DNA of 64,000 nucleotides from Promethearchaeia archaeon. Its GTDB lineage: Archaea; Asgardarchaeota; Lokiarchaeia; Sigyniarchaeales; SOKP01. A model generated the notes under the pieces. It saw nothing but the letters and a program-made list of their open reading frames with translations, was not told where the DNA came from and did no database searches. A program made the position numbers and the translations under genes. Shown here piece after piece: positions 8,453 through 17,976 of this stretch. The stretch covers positions 1-64,000 of the forward strand of contig JAHQWK010000029.1 in NCBI GenBank assembly GCA_029856145.1, read 5' to 3'. How positions within the stretch are numbered: the first letter of the stretch is position 1; each line of letters opens with the position of its first letter.

Positions 8453-9490
8453 ATGACTCAAAACCAGATACTATGTGTTACTTATTTTGATGAAGTCATT
8501 TGACCCAGTACATTATATTCTAGCGAACCACTAGTTGAATCAACTGATACGCCTGATTTAAACCGGATCCTTGAATTCAACGAGGAAGAAGGCACTTTTA
8601 TTTTTGCTTACAGGAAATTTCAAACGGTTAACCATATATTTTATGCTGATTCTGAAATAGCTCGCGGTGGTAAAGAACTAATGATGATCACCTATATGAT
8701 TAAAACTGCTATTTTTAAGGGTGAAATAGTAGATGTTTTTCGATATTTAGACTCAAAAGCACCAGTTTTAGAAGAATTTGCTTCAGAGTTAAAAAAATGT
8801 AATAACCTCTTTTCAATTCTACATCTTAAAAAGAGTGCCTTAACAGGTAAATATGTGCTAGAATTAGCTAATGAGGATTTAAAAAGTAATTTTTTAATGA
8901 TTTTTGACAAATATTTTATGAAATTATCCCCGAAATATAAATTAGAAACTCCCATAAAGGATAAACGTCTAATAAAAAAGTTGTTTATAATTGGTGCTCC
9001 TAGAGTTGGAAAAACAACTTTTTTAAAGAATATTGAATTAATTCAATTTTTAAATATTAAAAGAAATGATTTACCGAGCAGAATTTTTGAGGTTGTTATT
9101 GAAAACCTTGAAATTTTAAAATACGATAACGTTTTGAGTGAATTTGAATGTAAGGAATTTGAAAATTTGCAAAATTGTGTGAATTTCTCTCAAGGTTTTA
9201 TTCTTCTCTTTAATTTATCAGATAAAAATTCAGTTCTTCAAACAAAAGAAATTTTTAAAATTGTTGATAACACACGGCTAGAAATGGAAACAGATTTAGC
9301 TCCAATATTAATAATAGGAAATAAGTTTTTTGATAAAGAAGATATTACTCCTGAATTTGTTTATGAAACCTTTGAAATCGAGCAATTAAAGGAGCTTGGC
9401 ATTAAAGTTCATTATTTTCCAATAAATATCTTAAAAGAAGATGAAAAAGTTATGGAAGCAATACGTTGGTTAATAAAAAAGATAATCTAA
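8453..9490 (+). CDS. Longin-type domain plus degenerate P-loop GTPase, broken by an in-frame TGA at 8501
   Basis: The clear open frame starts at ATG 8681 (269 residues), but the same frame is open and protein-like back to ATG 8453 except for one TGA at 8501-8503. The upstream part reads MTQNQILCVTYFDEVI-stop-PSTLYSSEPL, then ...TFIFAYRKFQTVNHIFY. That is the first strands of a longin/roadblock-like domain, where Gly-Pro is expected. One base change (GGA to TGA) explains the stop. The second half has a P-loop (GAPRVGKTT) and an NK motif (GNKFFD) but no DxxG motif, so it is a degenerate Ras-like GTPase domain. Either the gene is a pseudogene, there is a sequencing error, or a shortened protein starts near 8681. 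Confidence 0.65.
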
Positions 9491-9633
9491 AATCAATTGT
9501 GAAAAAAAAGAAGCTTCCTTTAAAACTTATTACCATTAAATTAACCATCCAGCAAATCTTTTAAATTATTATAAATATATTAAATAAAAATATTCAAACA
9601 TTCAATCTTAAATAATAATTTAGATCGGTAAAA

Positions 9634-9990
9634 ATGGCACTCAAAGGGATAGCATGGGGAATTTTGTTCTTTTTTACAGCAGCTATATATTCAGTAATTC
9701 CCACTTACTTAATAGTAAGGTATTGGGTGTGGTTAAACAGTTTTCCAGTATATACTTTATCATTATTTATGTTATTTTTATGGATTGTAGCTCTTATAAT
9801 TGTTTTAATATATATTGTAGCGATGATACGAGCTTTCATTCAAAGGAATAATGAAGAGGGTCTTGGGATCCCAAGGGGTGTAAAAGGTTTTGGATTGGTT
9901 TCTACAGTGATAATATTGTCTTTTATGTTAATCTGGTACTTGTTATTTAACCAAATAGCCTTTTTCTCTATGGTCCCTCCTTTAAAATGA
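9634..9990 (+). CDS. Three-helix small membrane protein
   Basis: 118 residues with three hydrophobic segments (about 6-28, 38-65 and 85-108) and a basic loop (AFIQRNNEEG) between the second and third. No recognised family. It is preceded by an AT-rich leader. The coding frame converges with the methyltransferase-like gene on the other strand, 24 bases away. Confidence 0.55.
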   Translation: MALKGIAWGILFFFTAAIYSVIPTYLIVRYWVWLNSFPVYTLSLFMLFLWIVALIIVLIYIVAMIRAFIQRNNEEGLGIPRGVKGFGLVSTVIILSFMLIWYLLFNQIAFFSMVPPLK

Positions 9991-10013
9991 AGGAATAATA
10001 GCAAAGAAAGCTA

Positions 10014-11207
10014 TTATAATTTTATAGGATATGTTCCGTATTTCTTTAATGTATTGTGCATTGCTAAATAATTTTCTAATTTAACTGAGGGATTTATGCT
10101 ATGCCCAGAGCTTAGGATAAATCCTCCTCCAGGAGCAAGCTTTTTCAGGAGATTTTTTGTATAATCTTCTATAAATTCTGGTTCTTTATCTGCGAGATCT
10201 TGCGGAGATACATTTCCAATAAAAGTAATCTTATTGCTGAATTTTTCATATAACTCAAAGATATTATATTTAGGATTTGCAGTCGTTGGCTCAATAGGAT
10301 GAATTGCATCAACTCCAACTTTAACAATATCGTCGAGTAATTCACTTATATCTCCACAGCTGTGTAGTATTACCTTTAAACCGCCTTTATGGGCAATTTT
10401 ACAACTTTCTTTTAACCAAGGCATCACATAAGTTCTATAATTCTTTGGACTCATTAAAAGCCCACTTTTATATCCATAATCATCCATTATGAGAATTGCT
10501 TCTGTTTCTCCCCAATCAATGAACATCTTTATTAAATTCACAAGAAATTTTCCATATTTATCAAATACATTCCTTATCTTTTTTGGATTAGTCAATAATT
10601 TGCTAAAAGTTGAAAAACCAAAAGCCTGCCATGAAGGTTCAAAAACACCCCATATTGCAGGAATAAGAGAGATTTTTCCTTGAGAATTATTATCTACTTT
10701 TTTCATTCCTTTAAAGTATTTTTCTCTACGTGGAGTTTCTGCCTCTAGGTTTAGTAAAGTTTCGAATTCATCAAAATTTTTAAAATAACCATCTCTGTAG
10801 TATGCTAAATCCATGCCATCGGAAGGATTCTTTCTTAAATCAAAAATTCTTCCATATTCATCAATAAAATGAGTTCTCTCACAACGAATAGGGAATAAAA
10901 TATAACCAGTAAATGTGATGATTGCAAGATCAATTCCAATTTTTTTGTATAAATTAATATATATATTTAGAGAATTATTTATGTATGATCTCGTTTCCAT
11001 AGCCTTAAGAATAGTTTTTGTTAAAATTTCAACATCTCCTTGACATAGATGGTATGTAGTATTGTAATTTTTAACTATCCCCTGAAATACATAATTTTCA
11101 TTAAAATATTGGCAAATTTTTAGATTATCAATAAATAATTCAAAAGAGGGAACTCTATCTGGTTCTTCCAAATTTAAAGCTGTTTGGACTCTTTCTTTAC
11201 TATCCAT
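10014..11207 (-). CDS. Uroporphyrinogen-decarboxylase-like methyltransferase (MtaA/MtbA superfamily)
   Basis: 397 residues. The start MDSKERVQTALNLEEPDRVP is the signature N-terminus of the UroD/cobamide-dependent methyltransferase superfamily. The later HSCGD motif, followed by a DAIHPIEP segment, is the Zn-binding/thiol-activating region of the methylcorrinoid:CoM-type members rather than of true heme-pathway UroD. Such proteins move methyl groups between corrinoid proteins and thiols or demethylate small substrates. No corrinoid protein or partner methyltransferase is adjacent, so the substrate is open. It is followed on the same strand, after a short gap, by no obvious partner; a geranylgeranyl reductase lies upstream. 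Confidence 0.8.
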   Translation of the reverse strand: MDSKERVQTALNLEEPDRVPSFELFIDNLKICQYFNENYVFQGIVKNYNTTYHLCQGDVEILTKTILKAMETRSYINNSLNIYINLYKKIGIDLAIITFTGYILFPIRCERTHFIDEYGRIFDLRKNPSDGMDLAYYRDGYFKNFDEFETLLNLEAETPRREKYFKGMKKVDNNSQGKISLIPAIWGVFEPSWQAFGFSTFSKLLTNPKKIRNVFDKYGKFLVNLIKMFIDWGETEAILIMDDYGYKSGLLMSPKNYRTYVMPWLKESCKIAHKGGLKVILHSCGDISELLDDIVKVGVDAIHPIEPTTANPKYNIFELYEKFSNKITFIGNVSPQDLADKEPEFIEDYTKNLLKKLAPGGGFILSSGHSINPSVKLENYLAMHNTLKKYGTYPIKL

Positions 11208-11237
11208 AAAATATCTTCCACGATTATTGTTTGAATT

Positions 11238-12443
11238 TCATTTGGTTAATATTTTCAATAATTGGATAAAAATAATAGGATTTTTTAAAGTAAATTTTAC
11301 TAAAAAAGGAATTACTAAAGGATTCTTAATTAATTTGAATATTAAAGATTTTGGGAAATCCATATCACCATACAACGATATTAAATTCTCAATTTTACTA
11401 GTTTTTATTATTTGAAGTATCTTTTCAAAATCATTGTCAGTAAATTTTTCTAAAAGTATTCGAATTAAATAATGGATTTTCAATTCTTTACCAATTGTAG
11501 ATTTACATGGAGTTTCATAGTATTTTTTAATAATACTCCGGGAAAATTTATTGTGCTTAAAACATTTTTTGACACAATTGGCAGCATATTTTGCCGCTGT
11601 TAAAAGCATTATAATACCCCCACCTGTAGTAGCTTTAACTTGACATGCAGAATCTCCTAGTAATAAAACATTTTCAAATGCTAGATTGTTCATTAAACCA
11701 TAAGGTATAAGTCCTCCTTGTTGATCAATTTTAGATCCCTTTTTTATATTAAGACTATTTAAAAAAACACGAAAATTTTTCGCTAAATTCTTAGAGCAAG
11801 CCATGCCAATTCGATAAATAAAATTTCCTTCTGGAACTATCCAACCAAATAATTCCTTCCATCGCTGATTGAAAAACATTAATGCTTCATTTTCATTAAA
11901 CTGATGTTTTATTCGAATTTGAACGGCATACAAATTCCGATTATGTATACCCAAAGTCTTAGCTACTGAGGATAAGGGACCATCGCATCCAATTAACATT
12001 CTAGATTTTATAATTCTCATTGATGTCTCAATAAATATAAACTTTTGATGATTTGATTTAATATATTTAAAAGATTTGAATTTTTCTCCTAAACTGTATT
12101 GTATATTTTTATTATCCTTCACTTTTTCAAAAAATAAACAGTCTAAAGCAATTCTATCTATAATATAAGGTCTTTCATCTCCAGATATTTTGATGAATTT
12201 TCCCGATGGTGCTACTATTTTAGCTATCTTTACACGATTTAAAATAATTTTACTTGGTAGGTCAATTATTTTCTTTAATTTTTGAGATATAATACCTGCA
12301 CATTGAAGGGGTAGACCAATTTTTTCATGTTCCTCAATAACAAGGATTTTTAAATTTGTTTTTGATAATAAATAACATAAATAATTGCCAGCAATACTTC
12401 CACCAATGATACAGACATCGAAAGTATCTAAATTTCTATCCAT
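11238..12443 (-). CDS. Geranylgeranyl reductase family flavoprotein
   Basis: About 401 residues from the internal ATG at 12443; the open frame reaches 12539, but those 32 extra residues are not family-like. Visible features: the FAD-binding Rossmann motif IIGGSIAGN, the substrate-site LQCAGI (the PxxCxG-like motif of the family), and the second FAD motif LLGDSACQVKATTGGG. Members saturate the isoprenoid chains of archaeal lipids (digeranylgeranylglycerophospholipid reductase) or of related isoprenoids. It is probably peripheral to the membrane. No electron donor gene is adjacent. The exact substrate cannot be told from sequence. Confidence 0.8.
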   Translation of the reverse strand: MDRNLDTFDVCIIGGSIAGNYLCYLLSKTNLKILVIEEHEKIGLPLQCAGIISQKLKKIIDLPSKIILNRVKIAKIVAPSGKFIKISGDERPYIIDRIALDCLFFEKVKDNKNIQYSLGEKFKSFKYIKSNHQKFIFIETSMRIIKSRMLIGCDGPLSSVAKTLGIHNRNLYAVQIRIKHQFNENEALMFFNQRWKELFGWIVPEGNFIYRIGMACSKNLAKNFRVFLNSLNIKKGSKIDQQGGLIPYGLMNNLAFENVLLLGDSACQVKATTGGGIIMLLTAAKYAANCVKKCFKHNKFSRSIIKKYYETPCKSTIGKELKIHYLIRILLEKFTDNDFEKILQIIKTSKIENLISLYGDMDFPKSLIFKLIKNPLVIPFLVKFTLKNPIIFIQLLKILTK

Positions 12444-12590
12444 TATAAAATCTAATGATATCAATAAATTAGAAGTTTTTGGAAGGAATTTTAGATTCAA
12501 TTTAAATATTTCATCGAGCAAAAAGAACAGAAAACCCATTAAATAATTGATATCTATGAAAATTCAATTTTTTTTTATCACTTAGGTAAG

Positions 12591-12599
12591 TATTTAAAT
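12591..12599 (+). promoter_or_regulatory. TATA box for the membrane protein at 12656
   Basis: TATTTAAAT sits 57 bases before the ATG, in a leader that later contains the Shine-Dalgarno-like AGGTGA just before the start. This is a good fit to an archaeal TATA element, allowing a leader of about 30 bases. Confidence 0.4.
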
Positions 12600-12655
12600 G
12601 GTGTTTCTATTTTTTTAACCATTAAAAATTAGATAAATTAATTAGGTGAAATTTA

Positions 12656-13120
12656 ATGGTAGATACGAGAAAACATAAAACTAAAATTATCTTATTGCTA
12701 ATTCTTATTATTGGTATCTACATGTTTTTTTCTGCCAATATGTTTAGTGTTTTTTTTTCTATAGATAGTATGATTACATCAGTAACAGAGCGTTTGATTT
12801 TTATAAATTATTTTAGTTCTGGAGTAGCTCAAATATTCTCTTTACTAATCGTTCCAGTAACAATAATAATATTATTAAATGTAAAGGAAATAGAACTAGA
12901 GAAAAGATATCTTATAAGCCGTATATTAGTAGCAATCTCAATACCAGTCACTCTAATCACTGCAGTCCTTTTTAATTTTTTATATTGGATTTTTGCAATT
13001 TTCTACTGGATTGAGCTCTTGGTATGGGGGCTGTTTATTTCATTTGCAGTAGTCTATATTGTTGAATTCCTACTAAGTTTAGCAGTTTTTCTATTAATGA
13101 GGGTAAAATCAGAAGAATAA
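12656..13120 (+). CDS. Four-helix membrane protein
   Basis: 154 residues with four long hydrophobic segments (about 11-30, 49-78, 90-115 and 118-146). An AGGTGA ribosome-binding site lies eight bases before the ATG. There is no soluble domain and no motif I recognise. A run of thirteen T (13129-13141) follows the stop. It lies between oppositely oriented genes and is probably monocistronic. Confidence 0.6.
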   Translation: MVDTRKHKTKIILLLILIIGIYMFFSANMFSVFFSIDSMITSVTERLIFINYFSSGVAQIFSLLIVPVTIIILLNVKEIELEKRYLISRILVAISIPVTLITAVLFNFLYWIFAIFYWIELLVWGLFISFAVVYIVEFLLSLAVFLLMRVKSEE

Positions 13121-13128
13121 TAAATAAA

Positions 13129-13141
13129 TTTTTTTTTTTTT
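13129..13141 (+). terminator. T13 tract after the membrane protein gene
   Basis: Thirteen T begin eight bases after the stop at 13120, a strong archaeal oligo-T terminator candidate for the plus-strand gene. Confidence 0.5.
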
Positions 13142-13217
13142 ATACAAAAATTTTTTAAAAGCAAAAATCTAATAATTTCAATTAATTGGAAGGTTATGAA
13201 AGGAAACTCATAGAACT

Positions 13218-14234
13218 TTATTTTAAATAAACCATTTCTTCTTTAGGTATTGAGCGAAAGCCTAAAGAAATCATCATTCCATAAACAATCCCTAATACTA
13301 TATTGATAAAAAGAGGATTACTATCAACAAGTAAGTCAGTTCTTGGTATTAATTCTGGTAGAATTCGTTCAAGGATATATTTTGTTTCTGGCGTCTCATT
13401 ATAATATTTTATAATTAATTCTTTAAATTTTCTCATAAATGATTCATGTTCTAAAATAATTTCACGCACGTTATTCTTGCCATTAACTATTCCAAAATGC
13501 CCAAAACCCGCCATTAAAGGGTCTAATTGCTTTAGGATTTCTAAAGTCTTCATATAATCTTTATGATTATAATAAATTGGCATGGATGTTGGCATGGTTA
13601 ATAATTTAGAGTTATGATATAGAGTACCAGCAGCTTCTCCTAAAAAAATAAAGTCTATCAGATTATTTTTTATCAAAATAGGAGTTTGGTGATCGGGAGT
13701 ATGTCCAGGTGTATTTAAAACTGCTAATTTTACTTCTGAACCATTAACATTAAAAATATCAATTACTTCGAGTTGATTAGGATTGAAATTTGTGCTTGGT
13801 TCAATAATCTTAAACGCCTTATCCTCAATAGATCTCATTTCACCCACGAAATTACCATATGTACTTCTTCCACGGTTTAAATGATGTTTATAATCGTTTA
13901 ATAATGTCTTGGTTAAAGCGTTTGTAAGAATTTTGACATCAGGGTTAAATCTTTTTATTTCTTTATATAATTTCCACATTCCACCGTTATGATCAAAATG
14001 ATGATGAGATGTTATCAGATATTTAAATGATGATAAAGGAATATGATTTTTTTTGAAATATCTTAGTCCTTTTTTAATATCCAAAGATGATCCACAATCA
14101 AACAGGATTGAAGACTCTTCGAATTCTCCTAAAAAAACAGACAACATTCTTGTAGAGCCATATGATCTCATGTCAATATGATGGAGGTATTCATTGACCT
14201 TCCCCGATTTAAGAGTAATAACCTCATTATCCAT
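13218..14234 (-). CDS. Metallo-beta-lactamase-fold hydrolase
   Basis: About 338 residues from the ATG at 14234. A GTG at 14330 directly after the previous stop would add 32 hydrophobic residues and is less likely. The MBL metal motif TSHHHFDHNGG (HxHxDH) and the second-site histidine in NTPGHTPDHQ are intact, so it should be a dinuclear metal hydrolase; the residues after the fold (about 250-338) are helical. The family includes thioesterase, glyoxalase II and flavoprotein-type enzymes, and the substrate cannot be chosen here. It lies downstream of the 733-residue coiled-coil regulator on the same strand, probably in one transcript with it. Confidence 0.8.
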   Translation of the reverse strand: MDNEVITLKSGKVNEYLHHIDMRSYGSTRMLSVFLGEFEESSILFDCGSSLDIKKGLRYFKKNHIPLSSFKYLITSHHHFDHNGGMWKLYKEIKRFNPDVKILTNALTKTLLNDYKHHLNRGRSTYGNFVGEMRSIEDKAFKIIEPSTNFNPNQLEVIDIFNVNGSEVKLAVLNTPGHTPDHQTPILIKNNLIDFIFLGEAAGTLYHNSKLLTMPTSMPIYYNHKDYMKTLEILKQLDPLMAGFGHFGIVNGKNNVREIILEHESFMRKFKELIIKYYNETPETKYILERILPELIPRTDLLVDSNPLFINIVLGIVYGMMISLGFRSIPKEEMVYLK

Positions 14235-14330
14235 AGAAAAGGTAATTAAAACAACAATAAGAAGTATTTTATTATAAAAAATCAGAATAGGATTACTAAG
14301 CTTTAAAAAAGTTAAAAAAAAATTATTCAC

Positions 14331-16532
14331 TTAGAGATCGAGTTTTTGTCTCCAAATCTTCATGGATAGTTTCAATTCTTCTCTTTCTGGGCGGCTTAAT
14401 ATTTCAGGATTAGGTTTAAGTTCTATACTCTTATTGTGAAGATTCTTTAATACGCTATTATAGCCCTCCAGCTTAACATAATCATTTTGAAATCTTTCTA
14501 GAGCTAATGAGATCTCTGTTCCAGTCATTTTTTCTAAATTATTTACAACCTCGTCAAACTGGTTTGATAAGATTACTGGTTTTGGAGCTTCAACTGCTTC
14601 TTTTTCTTCAGCTAATTCTTCCTCTGGAGGAATTGTAATCGCGGGAGTGGTAACAAAAGGCTCTTCTTTTAGAGGTTCTTCTCTTAAAGGCTCTTCTAAT
14701 ACAGGTGCTTTTATTGTCCGCATAACTTCCTTTCGAGCACCCACCCAAGCATCTTCAATTATCGGGACAAATATTTTGATATGTTCTTCAATTATACTCC
14801 CAATGCCTGCGATTTCAGTTACAGATTCTCCTCTAAATTCGGTTTTGGAAAGGACACACAATATTACTTCTTCGTAGTCTTTATTGATAGCCCAAAGATT
14901 CTGAAGGGCTCGATTTCTATAATCTACGTTATCCATTTTATCCATTTCTCTCATAATTGCTTCATGTTCGGGTATGGTTGGATCAATGTACGTAGCAATT
15001 CTGAAATTTATACGTGAGGGACGGGCTTTGATCGCCTCAATCTCAATATCGGAAAGATTAGGAGCAACAATCAAAACTCTCATCTTAGCTTTCGAAATCT
15101 CTTCATTAATATGGGCTTTAGCTGCTTCTGGAGAGCGAATAAACCAGATATCTTTCATAGTAATACCGCGTTTACCCTTAGCTTGCTCCCAAAATTCTCT
15201 AGTAGTAATTTCACTAACTTCTAACCGGTTCATAATATCCGATAATGTGTTATCTAATGTATCAACAATTCCCTTTCCAAAAATATCTTTTATATTCCCA
15301 AATGATTCAAAAATGCCTCCAGAAAGACCATCAATTCTTTCTTCTGCTAATTTTACGGCTTTATTGAAATTTTCTGAAAGCCCTGCAAATATTCTATCTT
15401 TATCTTCACCCGATTTTGAAGCAATTGAATCTATGTTTTTAACAGCATCCTGAAGTGAATCTTTTAATTTTGAAATAACCTCTGTATTCAACCCTTGAGT
15501 TACTTTTTTTAATTCATCTGCAAAGACAGTTTGACTTACACTTAATTGTACATTTAAATTATCAGTTATATCTTTTAAGCGAGAAGCAATAACTTTATCA
15601 ATAACATCTCCTACCGCTTGTTGAATTACTCCTAAACGTAGTTTTTGCAAATTGTCTGTAATCGTATTTTTGATATCACCAAACTGATTTCTAAGATCAT
15701 CAACTTGATTTTTAATTATTTGAGATGTTTTAACATTAAGATTTTCAAATTGATTTGATAAAGAACCCAGTTGATCATCAGTAAGAGTTTGTGAAATATC
15801 TCCAAGTTGAGATATGTCTTCTGAAATTGTTCTAATCTGATCAATTGCGGAAATTGTATCATTAAATTCTTTCTTTTGAGTTTGAATTTGAGAAAGCATT
15901 TTTTCTTTTAATCCAGTCATTGCTTCACTCGAATCTTTTAATCTTTCCATTCCTTCCGCTTCTGATTCAAGTTTAGTAAAAGATACGTCTAATTGTCTTG
16001 GGATTTTTGATTTAATATCTGAAATATACTTATAGAATTTTTGCAATTGTGCAACTAAAGCAGCATAAGGAGGTAAAGCTTGATAATGAGGTGTTGCTCC
16101 GACAATCTCTTTAAATAAGCCTTTTTCTACAAACTTTTCGGCGATTTTTTTTAAATCTTCTTTAGGTTTCCCGATTAAAATCGACATTTCACCAATAGAT
16201 ACTGCCTCTCTACCTGTAGTTCGAAAATAGAGATCAATTTCCTCATCTGTTAAATCAATTTCACTTAATACTTGTTTTGTCAACTCTTTCGAATAAGAGA
16301 CATCTTCGGTTTTTTCTATCATATCCTTTATTTCAAAATTCTCAACCTCTAAATATTGGTTTAAAAAGACAATTAATTTATGAGGCGGTTCCCCGTGAAC
16401 ATCTTCTTTTCTAATTGGAAACTTTTTGATTTCTTTATATTCATCAACTGAAATTGGAAATTTAATCTCTTTTAAACATATTTTACATGTAATTGGAACC
16501 TCAACTACATCATTATCTTTAAATAGATACAT
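14331..16532 (-). CDS. Winged-helix / long coiled-coil / PLD-like (TrmB-type C-terminal) protein
   Basis: 733 residues. An N-terminal part has a CKIC motif (16-19). A helix-turn-helix region follows near 90-150 (LTDEEIDLYFRTTG, SIGEMSILIG, EKGLFKEI) and resembles TrmB-type winged helices. About 170-440 is a very long heptad-rich coiled coil with repeated Leu/Asp/Gln text. About 455-610 (WFIRSPEAAKAHINEEI, MRVLIVAPNLSD) matches the PLD-like effector domain at the C-terminus of TrmB sugar sensors. An acidic Pro/Glu-rich linker (EEPLREEPLKEE) and a short helical tail end it. It may sense a ligand or membrane state and report it by DNA binding or by tethering. Neighbours at 16566 and 13218 are on the same strand. 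Confidence 0.65.
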   Translation of the reverse strand: MYLFKDNDVVEVPITCKICLKEIKFPISVDEYKEIKKFPIRKEDVHGEPPHKLIVFLNQYLEVENFEIKDMIEKTEDVSYSKELTKQVLSEIDLTDEEIDLYFRTTGREAVSIGEMSILIGKPKEDLKKIAEKFVEKGLFKEIVGATPHYQALPPYAALVAQLQKFYKYISDIKSKIPRQLDVSFTKLESEAEGMERLKDSSEAMTGLKEKMLSQIQTQKKEFNDTISAIDQIRTISEDISQLGDISQTLTDDQLGSLSNQFENLNVKTSQIIKNQVDDLRNQFGDIKNTITDNLQKLRLGVIQQAVGDVIDKVIASRLKDITDNLNVQLSVSQTVFADELKKVTQGLNTEVISKLKDSLQDAVKNIDSIASKSGEDKDRIFAGLSENFNKAVKLAEERIDGLSGGIFESFGNIKDIFGKGIVDTLDNTLSDIMNRLEVSEITTREFWEQAKGKRGITMKDIWFIRSPEAAKAHINEEISKAKMRVLIVAPNLSDIEIEAIKARPSRINFRIATYIDPTIPEHEAIMREMDKMDNVDYRNRALQNLWAINKDYEEVILCVLSKTEFRGESVTEIAGIGSIIEEHIKIFVPIIEDAWVGARKEVMRTIKAPVLEEPLREEPLKEEPFVTTPAITIPPEEELAEEKEAVEAPKPVILSNQFDEVVNNLEKMTGTEISLALERFQNDYVKLEGYNSVLKNLHNKSIELKPNPEILSRPEREELKLSMKIWRQKLDL

Positions 16533-16565
16533 TTTTTCTAATCATCTCTTTTTAGTTTTTAAACC

Positions 16566-17819
16566 TCAAAATTTTACTTTTTCAGGATATGTTATTTCTA
16601 ACAAGCTAAGAGCTTTCTTCGCAATTTCATAAGTTATTGCTCCATCAGAATCTTGATTCTTATAGGCTGCTCTAATTTTAGGAAGCATAAATTCAGGAAA
16701 TACTATCAAAGGTTTTATATCAGTTAATAGACATATCCATTTTCTGTCATTGTCATCTATAATCTCTGCAATAATATTAAGTTTCTTCAAATCATCTAAC
16801 AAAATCTCAGTTACAGCAAATTCAGAAAAGATTTTTGGAATTTTATCTAACGGATAATGATTATGCCTCATTAAAATAAAGAAATCATAGATATCGGGGG
16901 ATAGGAGGATTGATGCTAGCTTTTTGGTATCTTCAAGTGCTTCGGTATATGGATCATATTTTGCAAAGAAATCAACTACGTTTTGCTTATATGTTGGTAA
17001 TAATTCATTTTTAGTTTCTTTAAAATGGTTTAATAGATTTTCGTTAGGAATCCGAGCAATCATTATATCCTTAACAAGGAATAAATATTCGCCCTGGTGT
17101 GTAATTTCACCTGTCTTTCTATTTTTCTCTCCTTTTATCCAATCTCTGCGAATAATATTTAGTTCTAAAAACGGTTGAAGTAGAATATCAACATTTATAG
17201 TAGAAGTCATTTTTTCTAATATGCTTTTCATATCTTTTTTTGAAATAGGAGCCTCTCTTAAAATTTCTAAGATCTTTAAGCGTTCATTACTATTATAGAT
17301 CAAAGCTGCTTTCTGAAGTTTATCTAAATTAGATAACCTATCGACCTGGAAAATAGTGAATTTGACTTCATTTTTTAGTCTTATATTGATATTTTCAATT
17401 AAAGAGAGTTGTTTAGAATTTCTAGCCCGTGTTAATTTATCAAAGATAACATCTAATCGATTACCCATTTCTTTAATTAGATCATCAAAAATCTCAATTT
17501 CATCATCTAATTCGAATATGGAGATTGCTAGATACTGGGTTCCATCAGCAACTTGTTTGAAATATGATACTACTTGATAAGGAGTTTCTTTTAATCTTCC
17601 CTGATAAAAGTTACTATAACTATATTTGACTCCAAAAAGTCCTGTAGTATGCTGATAAAAAATCGCGAAAATATCATTTTGAACTAATAATTCTGAAAAA
17701 TCTTCTTCATCAAATTTATCTTCCCGGAATATTAATTGAATTGGTTCAAATTCAGGTTCTATTTCGCCCGTTTCTTTTTGATTAATTTTGAACTGAAATG
17801 TCAAAATACCTTGGATCAA
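16566..17819 (-). CDS. Longin-like plus winged-helix protein
   Basis: 417 residues. Residues about 45-135 (IFAIFYQHTTGLFGVKYS, QYLAISIFELDD, then an amphipathic helix) have the strand-strand-helix pattern of longin/roadblock-like domains. A winged helix follows near 170-250 (NERLKILEILREAPISKKDM, LNIIRRDWIKGE). The remaining 170 residues are helical. It begins the minus-strand cluster 17819-13218 and is 33 bases upstream of the 733-residue winged-helix/coiled-coil gene. The pair may form a complex, since both have winged helices and Asgard-type small domains. The domain assignment is by eye and the N-terminal call is tentative. Confidence 0.5.
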   Translation of the reverse strand: MIQGILTFQFKINQKETGEIEPEFEPIQLIFREDKFDEEDFSELLVQNDIFAIFYQHTTGLFGVKYSYSNFYQGRLKETPYQVVSYFKQVADGTQYLAISIFELDDEIEIFDDLIKEMGNRLDVIFDKLTRARNSKQLSLIENINIRLKNEVKFTIFQVDRLSNLDKLQKAALIYNSNERLKILEILREAPISKKDMKSILEKMTSTINVDILLQPFLELNIIRRDWIKGEKNRKTGEITHQGEYLFLVKDIMIARIPNENLLNHFKETKNELLPTYKQNVVDFFAKYDPYTEALEDTKKLASILLSPDIYDFFILMRHNHYPLDKIPKIFSEFAVTEILLDDLKKLNIIAEIIDDNDRKWICLLTDIKPLIVFPEFMLPKIRAAYKNQDSDGAITYEIAKKALSLLEITYPEKVKF

Positions 17820-17959
17820 CTATATCACTTTAAAAAGTAGATAAATAAGTTTTTTAATTAAAATTATATAATTATTTCTTAAGTATTATTTATTATTATT
17901 ATTTAATTAAACTTTATTCAATTTGATTAATTATCTATATTAAGTATATCAAAACTGTT

Positions 17960-17976
17960 GGTGGTAAGTTTCTATT
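17960..17976 (+). promoter_or_regulatory. Shine-Dalgarno sequence and ATT start of surface protein 1
   Basis: GGTGGT (17960-17965) is followed after 8 bases by ATT (17974-17976) in frame with the long surface-protein ORF. An in-frame TAA at 17965 prevents an earlier start. The first in-frame TTG is only at 18037, in the middle of the signal peptide. ATT gives MKKLKKLRQKKYYFLLF, a textbook signal-peptide start. Confidence 0.5.

Noticed and set aside
8501..8503. TGA as a selenocysteine codon in the longin-type gene
   Set aside because: The position expects Gly (GGA), TGA works as a stop elsewhere in the window, and no selenocysteine insertion element was recognised. Kept as a probable mutation or error instead.
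14647..15453. Long plus-strand open frames opposite the coiled-coil gene
   Set aside because: Shadows of the minus-strand gene 14331-16532, which has clear domains.
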